44,106 bases of DNA from a virus. The position numbers and the translations under genes are program-made. The notes under the pieces are model-generated. The model was not told where the DNA came from. It made no database searches and saw only the letters and a program-made list of their open reading frames with translations. Each line of letters opens with the position of its first letter. The first letter of the stretch is position 1. Shown in pieces: positions 9,392 to 17,344 of the stretch. The stretch spans positions 1-44,106 of IMG/VR virus record IMGVR_UViG_3300031963_000292. One strand, 5' to 3'.

Positions 9392-9565
9392 ATGAAAAAT
9401 ATCAACAAGCTAGAACTACTGATTATTTTAATTACAGCAGTATGTATATTCTTCAGTGAATATCTATTCCTATTTAAAAATGAACCAACTAAAGCTATCT
9501 TTATTGGGTTATGGCCTCCAACTATTCTCGGACTATTAAATTATATTAATTCAAAAAGAAAATAA
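9392..9565 (+). CDS. Small membrane protein, unknown
   Basis: A 57-aa protein beginning MKNINKLELLIILITAVCIF, with two likely transmembrane helices (about 8-25 and 34-50) and a basic tail NSKRK. An in-frame ATG at 9383 lies inside the 18-bp repeat and would add MYN; I prefer 9392 by analogy with the other repeat-bordered genes. Function unknown. Confidence 0.5.
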   Translation: MKNINKLELLIILITAVCIFFSEYLFLFKNEPTKAIFIGLWPPTILGLLNYINSKRK

Positions 9566-9566
9566 A

Positions 9567-9722
9567 ATGGAAATCATCATTTTATCCTCGGTTGTGTCAC
9601 TCCTCTTTGCTGTATTCATTATCTTAGTTGTAAAAGAAGCTGCTAAGGGTCCATCTGAGACAGAAGATAATGTTAGGGCGAATTTTGTAAAGAAAGTTGG
9701 GAAAATATTTGATCATGAATGA
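9567..9722 (+). CDS. Small single-pass membrane protein, unknown
   Basis: A 51-aa reading frame starting 1 base after the previous stop: one N-terminal hydrophobic helix (IIILSSVVSLLFAVFIILVV) followed by a charged tail that includes GPSETEDN. The stop overlaps the first base of the third 18-bp repeat copy. It resembles a small membrane-anchored phage protein; nothing more specific can be said. Confidence 0.5.
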   Translation: MEIIILSSVVSLLFAVFIILVVKEAAKGPSETEDNVRANFVKKVGKIFDHE

Positions 9723-9739
9723 TAAAACATTAAATGTAT
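9722..9739 (+). repeat. 18-bp direct repeat, copy 3
   Basis: Third identical copy of the repeat at 8771 and 9371, ending 1 base before the ATG of the lipoprotein gene. Spacings between copies are 600 and 351 bases. Confidence 0.85.
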
Positions 9740-9740
9740 A

Positions 9741-10058
9741 ATGAGATATCTATTGTTAATACTCTTATTATTTACATCTTGTCGTAAACAAACTGAATCT
9801 TACTTCTGGTATTATCAGGTAGAAACAAATTCAGATAATGTTGAAGCGACATATAGAATGCTTGATGGTACTTATAAAACACAAAGAGTATTTAATGGGT
9901 GGATATATGGTTGGGGTAGTACATCTTTAAATGAAAAATATTATATTAAGTTAACTAATAAATCACAATTTGGAGGGTTTATGTTGGCAAGAATAATTAG
10001 AGATAGTGATACATTAGATATAGCAGTTAGTGACACTGTAACAAAATTACCAAGATGA
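9741..10058 (+). CDS. Small lipoprotein, unknown
   Basis: A 105-aa protein with a signal peptide MRYLLLILLLFTSC; the lipobox LFTSC places the lipidated Cys at residue 14, so it is predicted to be anchored to a membrane on the outer face. The mature part is beta-rich (FWYYQVETNSDNVEATYRM, GWIYGWGSTSL). Phage lipoproteins often act in superinfection exclusion, but that is inference. It starts just after the third 18-bp repeat and overlaps the Smr-like gene by 4 bases. Confidence 0.65.
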   Translation: MRYLLLILLLFTSCRKQTESYFWYYQVETNSDNVEATYRMLDGTYKTQRVFNGWIYGWGSTSLNEKYYIKLTNKSQFGGFMLARIIRDSDTLDIAVSDTVTKLPR

Positions 10059-10261
10059 AAGAGTTAGATCTTCATGGTGTATCTCATTATGATGTAAGAG
10101 ATGTAGTTGAAAACTTCATCCTAATGAATAATCCTCCATTTAGAATAATAACAGGATATTCTGAAAGAATGAGAAATCTAACTCAAAATACACTTGATAA
10201 ACATAAACTTCAACATTATATTCCAGCTCATAACCCAGGAGAAATAATTGTAATAGATTAA
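10055..10261 (+). CDS. Smr-domain protein
   Basis: A 68-aa stand-alone Smr-type domain: the LDLHGVSHYDVRDVVENFI start matches the Smr LDLHG signature and helix, PPFRIITGYS matches the central strand before the HG-type turn (here TGYSERM), and the tail NPGEIIVID matches the final strand. Smr domains are nicking nucleases or RNA-binding modules, so it may act on nucleic acids. It is shorter than the typical 80-85 aa. Confidence 0.75.
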   Translation: MKELDLHGVSHYDVRDVVENFILMNNPPFRIITGYSERMRNLTQNTLDKHKLQHYIPAHNPGEIIVID

Positions 10262-10272
10262 AATAAATTAAT

Positions 10273-10425
10273 ATGGAAATTACAAACACTAAACAACACA
10301 TTGAAGCATTACTTGCTGAAATCCAAGTATTAAGATCTAGATTTGAAGACACAGACACAGGTCATCTCCGTACAACAGTAAATGTACTAGAGGATCGAGT
10401 TAAAGAACTTTTAAATTCATTATAA
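10273..10425 (+). CDS. Small coiled-coil protein, unknown
   Basis: A 50-aa frame, nearly all helical with heptads (HIEALLAEIQVLRSRFED, then TVNVLEDRVKELLNSL). The stop TAA overlaps the next ATG (TAATG), supporting translation. Possibly a small oligomeric protein; unknown. Confidence 0.5.
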   Translation: MEITNTKQHIEALLAEIQVLRSRFEDTDTGHLRTTVNVLEDRVKELLNSL

Positions 10426-10661
10426 TGGCTAAAGATACCTGCATTATGTGTGGTGTAGAAACACCATACGACTTTGAAACACATATTGACCTACGTATTG
10501 GCTACATTGAAGGTGCTGGTCAATTATGTTCAGCGTGCTATAATAAAGGCAATAATCGCAATCATTTAACTGTACCTGAATGGTTAGTTGAAAATTATCC
10601 TAATGATCAAGAATTAGGAGCCAAAGTAAGAGAAATATATTGGCAAAATAAAAGTTTATAA
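10425..10661 (+). CDS. Small zinc-ribbon protein, unknown
   Basis: A 78-aa protein with two CXXC knuckles, CIMC (residues 5-8) and CSAC (about 36-39), spaced like a zinc ribbon, followed by a helical tail. The short phrase MCGVETPYDFETHIDLRIGY is typical of conserved phage zinc-ribbon hypotheticals. It probably binds one zinc; partner unknown. Confidence 0.65.
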   Translation: MAKDTCIMCGVETPYDFETHIDLRIGYIEGAGQLCSACYNKGNNRNHLTVPEWLVENYPNDQELGAKVREIYWQNKSL

Positions 10662-10662
10662 T

Positions 10663-10830
10663 ATGGATATTGAAAAGCGTATTAGAAAAGTACTTGCTGA
10701 ATATGGTGCTCAATCTAATATCATTGAAATGTATTTAGATGAAGCATTTGCTTATGATGATATTAGTGCTTATAAAGATATGTCTGATGATGACATCACT
10801 GAAGATTTTGATGCTTGGTTGGAAGAATAA
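10663..10830 (+). CDS. Small acidic protein, unknown
   Basis: A 55-aa frame starting 1 base after the previous stop, MDIEKRIRKVLAEYGAQSNI and a very acidic tail (SDDDITEDFDAWLEE). Helical. No family recognised. A 32-base AT-rich gap follows, containing TATATTATATTCAAATAAA ahead of folE. Confidence 0.5.
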   Translation: MDIEKRIRKVLAEYGAQSNIIEMYLDEAFAYDDISAYKDMSDDDITEDFDAWLEE

Positions 10831-10862
10831 GATTAGTATATTATATTCAAATAAAATAAAAA

Positions 10863-11498
10863 ATGGAACTATTAAAGAAGTCAAATGGTAGTTTACCTCG
10901 TACACAGAAAGAGGTAGATAAAATGATTGAAAAAGCAGCTAAAGCATACGGTGATTTCCTTAACGCCGTAGGATTTGATTATACAGCTGATAGACAAACA
11001 GTAGATACTCCTCGTCGTGTAGCCAAAGCATGGCTTAAGGATTTGATTGTAGGTAGTATTACTGATGAACCAAATATCACAGTATTTCCTAATGATGAAG
11101 GTTATAGTGGATTAGTTATCCAATCAGGGATTCCTATCGTTAGTATGTGTGCACATCACAATCTTGCATTCACAGGTTATGCTACATTAGCATACGTACC
11201 TAGTGAAAATGTAATTGGATTAAGTAAATTGAATCGTATTGTAGAATGGTTTTCTCGTAGACCACAAATGCAAGAATCACTTACTCAACAAATTCATGAT
11301 TATCTAGCTACTAAAATGGATTGCCCATCAGTAGCAGTAAGCATCGCTTGTAAACATACATGCTGCTCACATCGTGGAATTAAACATCCATCTGTAATGA
11401 CTACAAATAAATTTAGTGGTGTGTTTATGGAAAAGGACAATTTAATTCGTGAGGAATTCTTACATGCAATTGAGGTTAACGGAACAAAAATGAAGTAA
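10863..11498 (+). CDS. folE: GTP cyclohydrolase I (FolE)
   Basis: FolE opens GTP to dihydroneopterin triphosphate, the first step to 7-deazaguanines (and folate). Zinc ligands are present: C96 and H99 in VSMCAHHNLAF and C167 in CKHTCCSHRG. The active-site segments GYATLAYVPSENVIGLSKL, RIVEWFSRRPQMQE and the catalytic His region are all there. Length 211 aa matches the family. It completes the FolE-QueD-QueE-QueC route in the window. The product starts MELLKKSNGS after a 32-base AT-rich leader, and it overlaps the next gene by one base. Confidence 0.95.
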   Translation: MELLKKSNGSLPRTQKEVDKMIEKAAKAYGDFLNAVGFDYTADRQTVDTPRRVAKAWLKDLIVGSITDEPNITVFPNDEGYSGLVIQSGIPIVSMCAHHNLAFTGYATLAYVPSENVIGLSKLNRIVEWFSRRPQMQESLTQQIHDYLATKMDCPSVAVSIACKHTCCSHRGIKHPSVMTTNKFSGVFMEKDNLIREEFLHAIEVNGTKMK

Positions 11499-11911
11499 TG
11501 GATAGACGATTTTTAAACTGGAATGATGTTGATAGAGCAATTAATAGAATAGTTGCTAGCATTAACAGTAGTGGGGTTAAATTTGAAGCCGTTGGAGGAT
11601 TACCTCGTGGAGGATTAATCCCAGCTGTAATGCTATCTCACAGATTAAGTGTTCCCTTCGTAGCTCAAGCTAATATATCATCAATAGAAGGTAATATTTT
11701 AGTTGTAGATGATATCTGTGATACAGGTAGAACATTAAAGCGATTTAAGTTTGAAAACAATATCTACACTGCCGCTCTACACTGGAAACAATCAGCTGAC
11801 TATCAACCCAATTACTTTTGGGAAATTGCTTACGAAAACGAGTGGATAGTATATCCATGGGAAAATAAAGACTCAAAAACAATACCAGATTATGCAACCA
11901 AAGGAGAGTAA
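11498..11911 (+). CDS. Phosphoribosyltransferase-family protein
   Basis: A 137-aa type I phosphoribosyltransferase-like protein: the PRPP-binding motif is ILVVDDICDTGRTLKRF (about 67-83) and an upstream GGLPRGGLIPAVML loop contributes to the pyrophosphate site. The short hood gives no clear base specificity; purine or xanthine/hypoxanthine salvage is possible. It starts at the folE stop (TAATG), so it may salvage guanine released by the transglycosylase, but this is speculation from position. Confidence 0.8.
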   Translation: MDRRFLNWNDVDRAINRIVASINSSGVKFEAVGGLPRGGLIPAVMLSHRLSVPFVAQANISSIEGNILVVDDICDTGRTLKRFKFENNIYTAALHWKQSADYQPNYFWEIAYENEWIVYPWENKDSKTIPDYATKGE

Positions 11912-12053
11912 AACAAGTTGGCATTTTTGGATTAGCTTTGCTAAATCATGCATTCGATTATTCGCAGCATTTGCTTTAATTGGACAAAGTTTCACAACAG
12001 CAGGGTTATCATTTATATTGGCTGAATTATTAGGTATAGTAGAAGAACTATGA
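11892..12053 (+). CDS. Small membrane-associated protein, unknown
   Basis: A 53-aa frame overlapping the previous gene by 20 bases and the next by 4 (ATGA). It has a WHFWISFAKSCIRLFAAFAL stretch, one likely transmembrane helix with a Ser/Thr-rich continuation, and an acidic end AELLGIVEEL. Similar small proteins occur in other phages as I recall; function unknown. Confidence 0.5.
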   Translation: MQPKESKTSWHFWISFAKSCIRLFAAFALIGQSFTTAGLSFILAELLGIVEEL

Positions 12054-12715
12054 AAAAAATAATATTCTGTTTACCTGGTAGAGAATTCAGTGGACGATTT
12101 CTACAATGTTGGACTGAATTGGTGTATGCATGTTTACAAAACGGCATACAACCAATAATGTCCCAACATTATTCTCCCTTACTATACTACGTTCGCAACA
12201 TGTGTTTAGGAGGAGATTCAGTAGCTGGTATTGATCAAAAGCCATTTCAAGGTAAATTTGACTACGATTATATAATGTGGATCGATTCTGATATTGTATT
12301 TACACCAGAACAATTCTTCAGATTAATAGATGCAGATAAAGATATAGTTAGTGGACTATATAAAATGCAAAATAATATTCATTATGCTACTGTAGAGAAA
12401 TGGGAAGATGAATTCTATCTTAAAAATGGTAGTTACGAATTTCTAACTGCTGAAATGGTAGCTAAAAAGAAAGAATTATTCCCTGTAGCATATACTGGAT
12501 TTGGATGGATATTAATGAAGAAAGGTGTATTTGAATCTCTTGAATACCCCTGGTTCCAACCAACATGGAAAGAGTGGGAATACAAGGGAAAACAAATTAG
12601 GGAGTTCATGATGGAGGACGTATCGTTCTGTAATCTAATCCAACAAAAAGGATATCAAATATGGATTGATCCTCAAGTAGTAGTTGGTCACGAAAAAATG
12701 ATGGTATTACAATGA
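12050..12715 (+). CDS. GT-A type glycosyltransferase-like protein
   Basis: A 221-aa protein with the GT-A signature YIMWIDSDIVFTPEQFFRLI (DxD-type DSD around residue 77) and the later acidic MEDVSFCNLIQQKGY, where the conserved Glu-Asp helps bind substrate, ending with the WIDP...GH pattern. It would transfer an activated sugar to an unknown acceptor. It forms a pair with the next gene, overlapping by 4 bases; both lie next to nucleotide-modification genes, so sugar addition to DNA bases or virion proteins is possible. Confidence 0.75.
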   Translation: MKKIIFCLPGREFSGRFLQCWTELVYACLQNGIQPIMSQHYSPLLYYVRNMCLGGDSVAGIDQKPFQGKFDYDYIMWIDSDIVFTPEQFFRLIDADKDIVSGLYKMQNNIHYATVEKWEDEFYLKNGSYEFLTAEMVAKKKELFPVAYTGFGWILMKKGVFESLEYPWFQPTWKEWEYKGKQIREFMMEDVSFCNLIQQKGYQIWIDPQVVVGHEKMMVLQ

Positions 12716-13416
12716 AAATATTCATTCCACTAATATGTTACAACCATACTTGTAACACTGAGTATATGATGTCTATTCTTAAACTGCTTAACGCAGCTAA
12801 AGATAGAAAACTAAATGTATCATTCTATCCAATATTCTTTGAAAGCCTAGTATCACGAGCTAGAAATGCAGCTGTAGCTCACTTTCTAGAAGATAAAGAA
12901 AATACTCATATACTATTTATAGATTCAGATATTATATTTGAACCTGAAGATGTACTCAAGCTAATCCAAGCAAATAAAGAGGTAGTAGCAGGAATATATC
13001 CTAAAAAATACATTGTATGGGATCGCTTAAAACAACATCCTGACTCTGAACGAGTTGATTTCCCCGTTGGTGGACAAATTAAAATGACTGAGGATAATTT
13101 CCTTGAACTAGACTATCTACCAACAGGCTTCTTACTAATAAGTAGAACAGCAATCAATAAAATTATTAAAGCACATCCAGAGCTAAAATATAAAAACGAT
13201 ATTGATGGTTATATGAGCGCTGGGGATAATTTCTATGATTTATTTAAAGTAGGTATTCGCAACGGAATATACGAGAGTGAAGATTGGGGTTTCTGCTCAT
13301 TATGGAAATCAGTAGGTGGTAAAGTATTAATTCATCCTGATATTAATGTTAAACATTTGGGTTGGCATGAATACTCAGGTAACTTATTAAAATATATAAT
13401 TGATCTAAATAAATAA
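12712..13416 (+). CDS. GT-A type glycosyltransferase-like protein
   Basis: A 234-aa relative of the preceding protein: SRARNAAVAHFLEDKENTHI then LFIDSDIIFEPEDVLKLI provides the DSD metal site, followed by VAGIYPKK, DYLPTGFLLISRTAI, and ESEDWGFCSLWKSVGG, the acidic ED motif, and a C-terminal KHLGWHEYSGN with a metal-ligand-like His. Both proteins look like duplicated or co-operating glycosyltransferases. The sugar donor and acceptor cannot be read from the sequence. Confidence 0.75.
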   Translation: MKIFIPLICYNHTCNTEYMMSILKLLNAAKDRKLNVSFYPIFFESLVSRARNAAVAHFLEDKENTHILFIDSDIIFEPEDVLKLIQANKEVVAGIYPKKYIVWDRLKQHPDSERVDFPVGGQIKMTEDNFLELDYLPTGFLLISRTAINKIIKAHPELKYKNDIDGYMSAGDNFYDLFKVGIRNGIYESEDWGFCSLWKSVGGKVLIHPDINVKHLGWHEYSGNLLKYIIDLNK

Positions 13417-13418
13417 TT

Positions 13419-13946
13419 ATGTTAAACGCACAACAAATCCTAGATGAAGGATTATTACACCTTGAACACACTAAAGGTAAACCAGCACAAGTTGGATATG
13501 ATCTTACTTTAAAATCAATTAATAAAGTAGGATACAGAATTGGAGCAAATATGTATGGAGGTGGTAATATTGGTAAAGTATTAAAAGATAAAACCATATT
13601 AACTACATATACTACCCTTGATAAAATACAGCTAGATGGAGTTACTGGTTGGCTTTTACACCCAAACACATACGATATTACATTTTGGGAAGGATGTAAA
13701 ATCCCGGATAACCGTGTAGCATTTATTAAACAACGTTCATCACTATGGCGTAACGGTACATTGATCAACAGTCCTGTATTTGATCCTGGATTCGAAACTG
13801 AATTTATGGGTACTATTATGTTGGTTACTGAGCCATTATTTATTGAAGAGGACGCACGAGTAGCACAGATCTACTTTCATGAATGTGATCCTGCTGAAAA
13901 ATATGATGGACAGTGGCAAAACGATAAGCAGCGAACTTCACTATAA
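13419..13946 (+). CDS. dCTP deaminase / dUTPase-like protein
   Basis: A 175-aa protein with the trimeric dUTPase/Dcd beta-fold signatures: VGYDLTLKSI at the start, LHPNTYDITFWE, AFIKQRSSLWRNGTLINS (the R-S-S-L-x-R motif) and FDPGFETEFMGTIML (the D-x-G-F motif with a downstream Glu), and VAQIYFHE near the end. It would deaminate dCTP or hydrolyse dUTP to feed dTTP synthesis and cut uracil incorporation. Exact reaction (deaminase or dUTPase) is not decided. It is in the same run as the glycosyltransferases. Confidence 0.82.
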   Translation: MLNAQQILDEGLLHLEHTKGKPAQVGYDLTLKSINKVGYRIGANMYGGGNIGKVLKDKTILTTYTTLDKIQLDGVTGWLLHPNTYDITFWEGCKIPDNRVAFIKQRSSLWRNGTLINSPVFDPGFETEFMGTIMLVTEPLFIEEDARVAQIYFHECDPAEKYDGQWQNDKQRTSL

Positions 13947-13949
13947 GGC

Positions 13950-13958
13950 ATATTTATA
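13950..13958 (+). promoter_or_regulatory. ATATTTATA box just before LamG gene
   Basis: Exact ATATTTATA within GGCATATTTATATGTATG, directly ahead of the LamG-like gene ATG at 13962. If it is a -10 element the mRNA would be nearly leaderless, so either a downstream start is used or the box acts differently. Confidence 0.35.
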
Positions 13959-13961
13959 TGT

Positions 13962-14696
13962 ATGCCATTAACATTATCTAATATAGGAGGAGCTGGTAAC
14001 TTTACATTAGTTAATAATAGTAATAGTGGTAAATTTAATATATCTATTGCTAATACTATAGTTACTGATAGTCTTACTTTGCAATTAGATGCTAGTAATT
14101 CTACATCATATCCAGGTTCAGGAACAACTTGGTTTGATTTAGCAGGTACACAACAAAATATTACACTTGTAAATTCTCCAACATTTACTTCTGGTACACC
14201 ATCATATTTTACTTTTAATGGATCAAATCAACGTGGTTCAGGAACAGGAGTTGTATTATCATCAACAACATATACTAAAGCAGTATGGTTCTATTTAAAT
14301 TCATATGTTGATAATAATATAGTAAGTAGTGATACAGGAGGTCATTATATGTTTTTTCAAGGAGGAAATAAAATGTATAATGGGCATTCTAACTGGGCTG
14401 GATTTCCATCTAATTATCCATCAACAGCTACATTTAGCTTAAATACATGGTATAATGTAGCACTTACATTTAATACAACTGATGGAATGAAACTTTATAT
14501 CAATGGTAATTTAGATAGTTCTTATACTACAATTAAAACAGCATTTACTGGAAATGGCTCAACAAATATAGCATCATATGGAGCTGGTAATTTATTAAAT
14601 GGTAGAATAGCTAAAGTATACTGTTACATTAAAACATTAACAGCAGCTGAAGTTTTACAAAATTATAATGCTGATAAAGCACAATTTGGTTTATAA
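13962..14696 (+). CDS. LamG/concanavalin-like jelly-roll protein, possibly a virion or adhesin protein
   Basis: A 244-aa protein, Ser/Thr/Asn-rich and beta-strand-rich, with a LamG-like jelly roll around residues 44-235: LQLDASNSTSYPGSGTTWFD, then YFTFNGSNQ, NTWYNVALTFNTTDGMKLYI, NGNLDSS and a closing AAEVLQNYNADKAQFG. This tail pattern is frequent in phage structural or decorative proteins carrying LamG domains. It may bind glycans on the host surface. It lies alone between dCTP deaminase-like and polymerase genes, after an ATATTTATA box. Confidence 0.78.
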   Translation: MPLTLSNIGGAGNFTLVNNSNSGKFNISIANTIVTDSLTLQLDASNSTSYPGSGTTWFDLAGTQQNITLVNSPTFTSGTPSYFTFNGSNQRGSGTGVVLSSTTYTKAVWFYLNSYVDNNIVSSDTGGHYMFFQGGNKMYNGHSNWAGFPSNYPSTATFSLNTWYNVALTFNTTDGMKLYINGNLDSSYTTIKTAFTGNGSTNIASYGAGNLLNGRIAKVYCYIKTLTAAEVLQNYNADKAQFGL

Positions 14697-14705
14697 TTTG
14701 ATCTT

Positions 14706-14730
14706 GTCAAAATAATTACTTATATTTAAG
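14706..14730 (+). promoter_or_regulatory. Candidate two-part promoter before DNA polymerase gene
   Basis: GTCAAAATAA (14706-14715), 5 bases, then TATATTTAAG (14721-14730), with the polymerase ATG at 14735. The same two blocks with the same spacing recur at 37702-37726, and the second block resembles the TAnnTTTG -7 element known from Bacteroidota promoters. Start site not known. Confidence 0.4.
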
Positions 14731-14734
14731 GGTT

Positions 14735-17317
14735 ATGTATCAAGCAATTTTCTACGAGGGAAAACCCAATTATAAATTTCATTTACGTGATGATAAAAAG
14801 GGTTGGAGCGAATTTAAATTTGATATACCACGTTATCAAATTGATGATAATGGTCAATTTCCAACATTAGATGGTAAGCGTACTAAAAAGGTTACTAAAT
14901 ATGAGTGGAATGATAATCATTTATATGAATCGGATGTTGATCGCTTAACAGCAGTATTAATTGACAAATATAAGGATAGTGATGATACTCCTGAATGGCA
15001 AAATATAATTTACTTTGACATTGAGTGTGAAATTGGAGGTGCCTTAACTACTGAGTATATTAAATCAGCACCAATGAAGATTACCTCAATCTCATTGTAT
15101 GATGCTACAGCTAAAAAATATTATTGCTTAATATTAGATGAAAAAAAGCAACTGCAACCTATAAATGAAAATGATAAACAAGTAGTGCCTTGTGATAATG
15201 AAGAGCAGCTATTAAGTTTATTTCTTGATTTATGGGAATCGGTTGATCCAACTATTATTACAGGTTGGAATAGTGGGTTCTTTGATGTGCCTTATCTATA
15301 CTATCGTTTATGTAATGTATTAGGATCAGATCAAGCAGCTCGCTTATCTCCAATTCGCAAGTTCAAATTTACTGAATGGGATCAATATCAACCAATTGAA
15401 ATTGGAGGTATTAATCATTTAGATTATCTACTACTATATAAAAAATATAATCCTAAAAACGAACCATCTTATAAATTAGGTGATATAGGAACTAAATACG
15501 TTAATTTAGGTAAGATAGAATATGAGGGTAATTTAGATAGACTATTTAGAGAAAATCCAAATAAATTTATTGAGTATAATATTCGTGACGTTGAAATTAT
15601 TATTGAATTAGAAAAGAAATTTAAATTCATTGAATTAACAGTTGCTATCTGTCATTTGTGTCATGTACCTTATGAAATGATTTACTTATCAACTGTATTA
15701 AATGATGGAGCTATATTGACATATCTTAAACGTCAAAATATAGTATCACCAAATAAACCTACTACTACTAATCCATCATTAAAAGAAGCACATGAAGAAT
15801 ATGCTGGCGGATACTTAAAAGACCCAGTACCAGGACTATATGAATGGGTTATTGACTTGGACTTTACCTCGCTGTATCCGTCTATTATTCGTTCTTTAAA
15901 TATGGGAATTGAGACATTCGTTGGGCGAATAGTAAATAAAGACAAATACGATAATAATTGGACATTAGATGATCTAAAGCAAATGGATCCTAATGATACA
16001 GTTACTATTGAAAAATTAACTGAAAAACGAGGTACACAACAAGCAGTTGTAAAAGTAGGTGTAATTATTAAGTTAATTGAGGAAAATAATTGGATGGTTG
16101 CAGCATCAGGTGCTATGTTTAGAACAGATAAATCATCAGTAGTTTGTGATGTATTAACTGATTGGTTCAATAAACGTGTTGAGTATAAAAACTCAATGAA
16201 AAAAGCATATAAATCAGGTGATGCTGTTAAAGGTGAATTTTACAATCGTCGTCAACACGCTTACAAAATTAAATTGAACGACGTTTACGGTTGTTATGCT
16301 ATTAATGGTTGGCGCTATACAGACGGACATAAAATGATATCTAAAGCAATTACATTAACTGGTCAACGTGTAACCCAAGAATCAATTAAATTTGTAAATG
16401 ATTGGATGAATATGCATTTAGGTACTGATGGTAAAGACTATGTTGTTACCTCAGATACAGACTCATTATTTATTCAGGTTAAAGATTTAGCACTACGTAG
16501 AAATCCAGGATTAGCTGTTGCTGGTAAGGAAGAATGGATTAAATATATTTTAGAAATTGCTACTGAAATACAAAGAGCAGCAAATGAAAATATTGATCGT
16601 GTAGCTAAGGATTACTTTAATGTTAAAGATCGCCCTCACTACTTTGAATTAAAACAAGAGGTAGTTATTGAAAGGGGCTACTTTGCAGGTAAAAGACGCT
16701 ATGCAATGTATATTGTAAATAAAGAGGGTGTTACTGTTGATGAAATGGTAATGATGGGTCTTGATCTAATGAAATCAAATATGACCCCACTATATTCTGA
16801 ATTTGGTGAGGGGTTACTTAAGGATATTATGTTTGGTAAACCTAAAGCTGAAATTGATCAAAAGATAATTGATTTTAAAAAGTATGTTAAAACAATGCCT
16901 ATTGATCAAATTGCTAAACCAACTGGAGTAAAGCAAATAGAATCATATATTGAGCGTGCTCCTAAAGTAGGTGAAATATTTAGCACATTAAAACTAAAAT
17001 GCCCTATCAATACTAAAGCAGCTATCTACTATAACGACTTGCTTAAATTTAAAAAAGCAGATAAAAAATACCCTCGATTCACTGTTGGTGATAAAATGAA
17101 ATACATTCAACTTAAAACCAACCCATATGGAATTGATGTGATTGGCTTTACAGGTAATGATCCTGACTTTATTGTTAAGCTGATTGATGAATTCGCTGAT
17201 AGGGAAGAGGGATTTGAATCAACATTATTAAATAAATTAAAAGGCATTTATGAGGATTTAGGTTGGAACTTCCCATCACTAAACGATAAGGTAAATAAAT
17301 TCTTTAAATTTGTTTAA
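14735..17317 (+). CDS. gp43: Family B DNA polymerase (T4 gp43-like)
   Basis: The replicative polymerase. The 3'-5' exonuclease motifs are FDIECEI (Exo I, D95/E97), GWNSGFFDVPYLYYR (Exo II) and YNIRDVEII (Exo III). The polymerase motif A is DLDFTSLYPSII (D376, SLYPS), motif B is KIKLNDVYGCY and motif C is SDTDSLF (D574/D576). Length 860 aa compares with T4 gp43 (898). C-terminal KVNKFFKFV could contact the clamp. It is followed by the clamp gene after 27 bases, as in T4-like replication blocks. Confidence 0.97.
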   Translation: MYQAIFYEGKPNYKFHLRDDKKGWSEFKFDIPRYQIDDNGQFPTLDGKRTKKVTKYEWNDNHLYESDVDRLTAVLIDKYKDSDDTPEWQNIIYFDIECEIGGALTTEYIKSAPMKITSISLYDATAKKYYCLILDEKKQLQPINENDKQVVPCDNEEQLLSLFLDLWESVDPTIITGWNSGFFDVPYLYYRLCNVLGSDQAARLSPIRKFKFTEWDQYQPIEIGGINHLDYLLLYKKYNPKNEPSYKLGDIGTKYVNLGKIEYEGNLDRLFRENPNKFIEYNIRDVEIIIELEKKFKFIELTVAICHLCHVPYEMIYLSTVLNDGAILTYLKRQNIVSPNKPTTTNPSLKEAHEEYAGGYLKDPVPGLYEWVIDLDFTSLYPSIIRSLNMGIETFVGRIVNKDKYDNNWTLDDLKQMDPNDTVTIEKLTEKRGTQQAVVKVGVIIKLIEENNWMVAASGAMFRTDKSSVVCDVLTDWFNKRVEYKNSMKKAYKSGDAVKGEFYNRRQHAYKIKLNDVYGCYAINGWRYTDGHKMISKAITLTGQRVTQESIKFVNDWMNMHLGTDGKDYVVTSDTDSLFIQVKDLALRRNPGLAVAGKEEWIKYILEIATEIQRAANENIDRVAKDYFNVKDRPHYFELKQEVVIERGYFAGKRRYAMYIVNKEGVTVDEMVMMGLDLMKSNMTPLYSEFGEGLLKDIMFGKPKAEIDQKIIDFKKYVKTMPIDQIAKPTGVKQIESYIERAPKVGEIFSTLKLKCPINTKAAIYYNDLLKFKKADKKYPRFTVGDKMKYIQLKTNPYGIDVIGFTGNDPDFIVKLIDEFADREEGFESTLLNKLKGIYEDLGWNFPSLNDKVNKFFKFV

Positions 17318-17344
17318 TCCAAATAAAAATCATATATTCACACT

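Noticed and set aside
13349-13768. Minus-strand reading frame opposite the dCTP deaminase-like gene
   Set aside because: No domain, no start signal and opposite to a well-supported gene.
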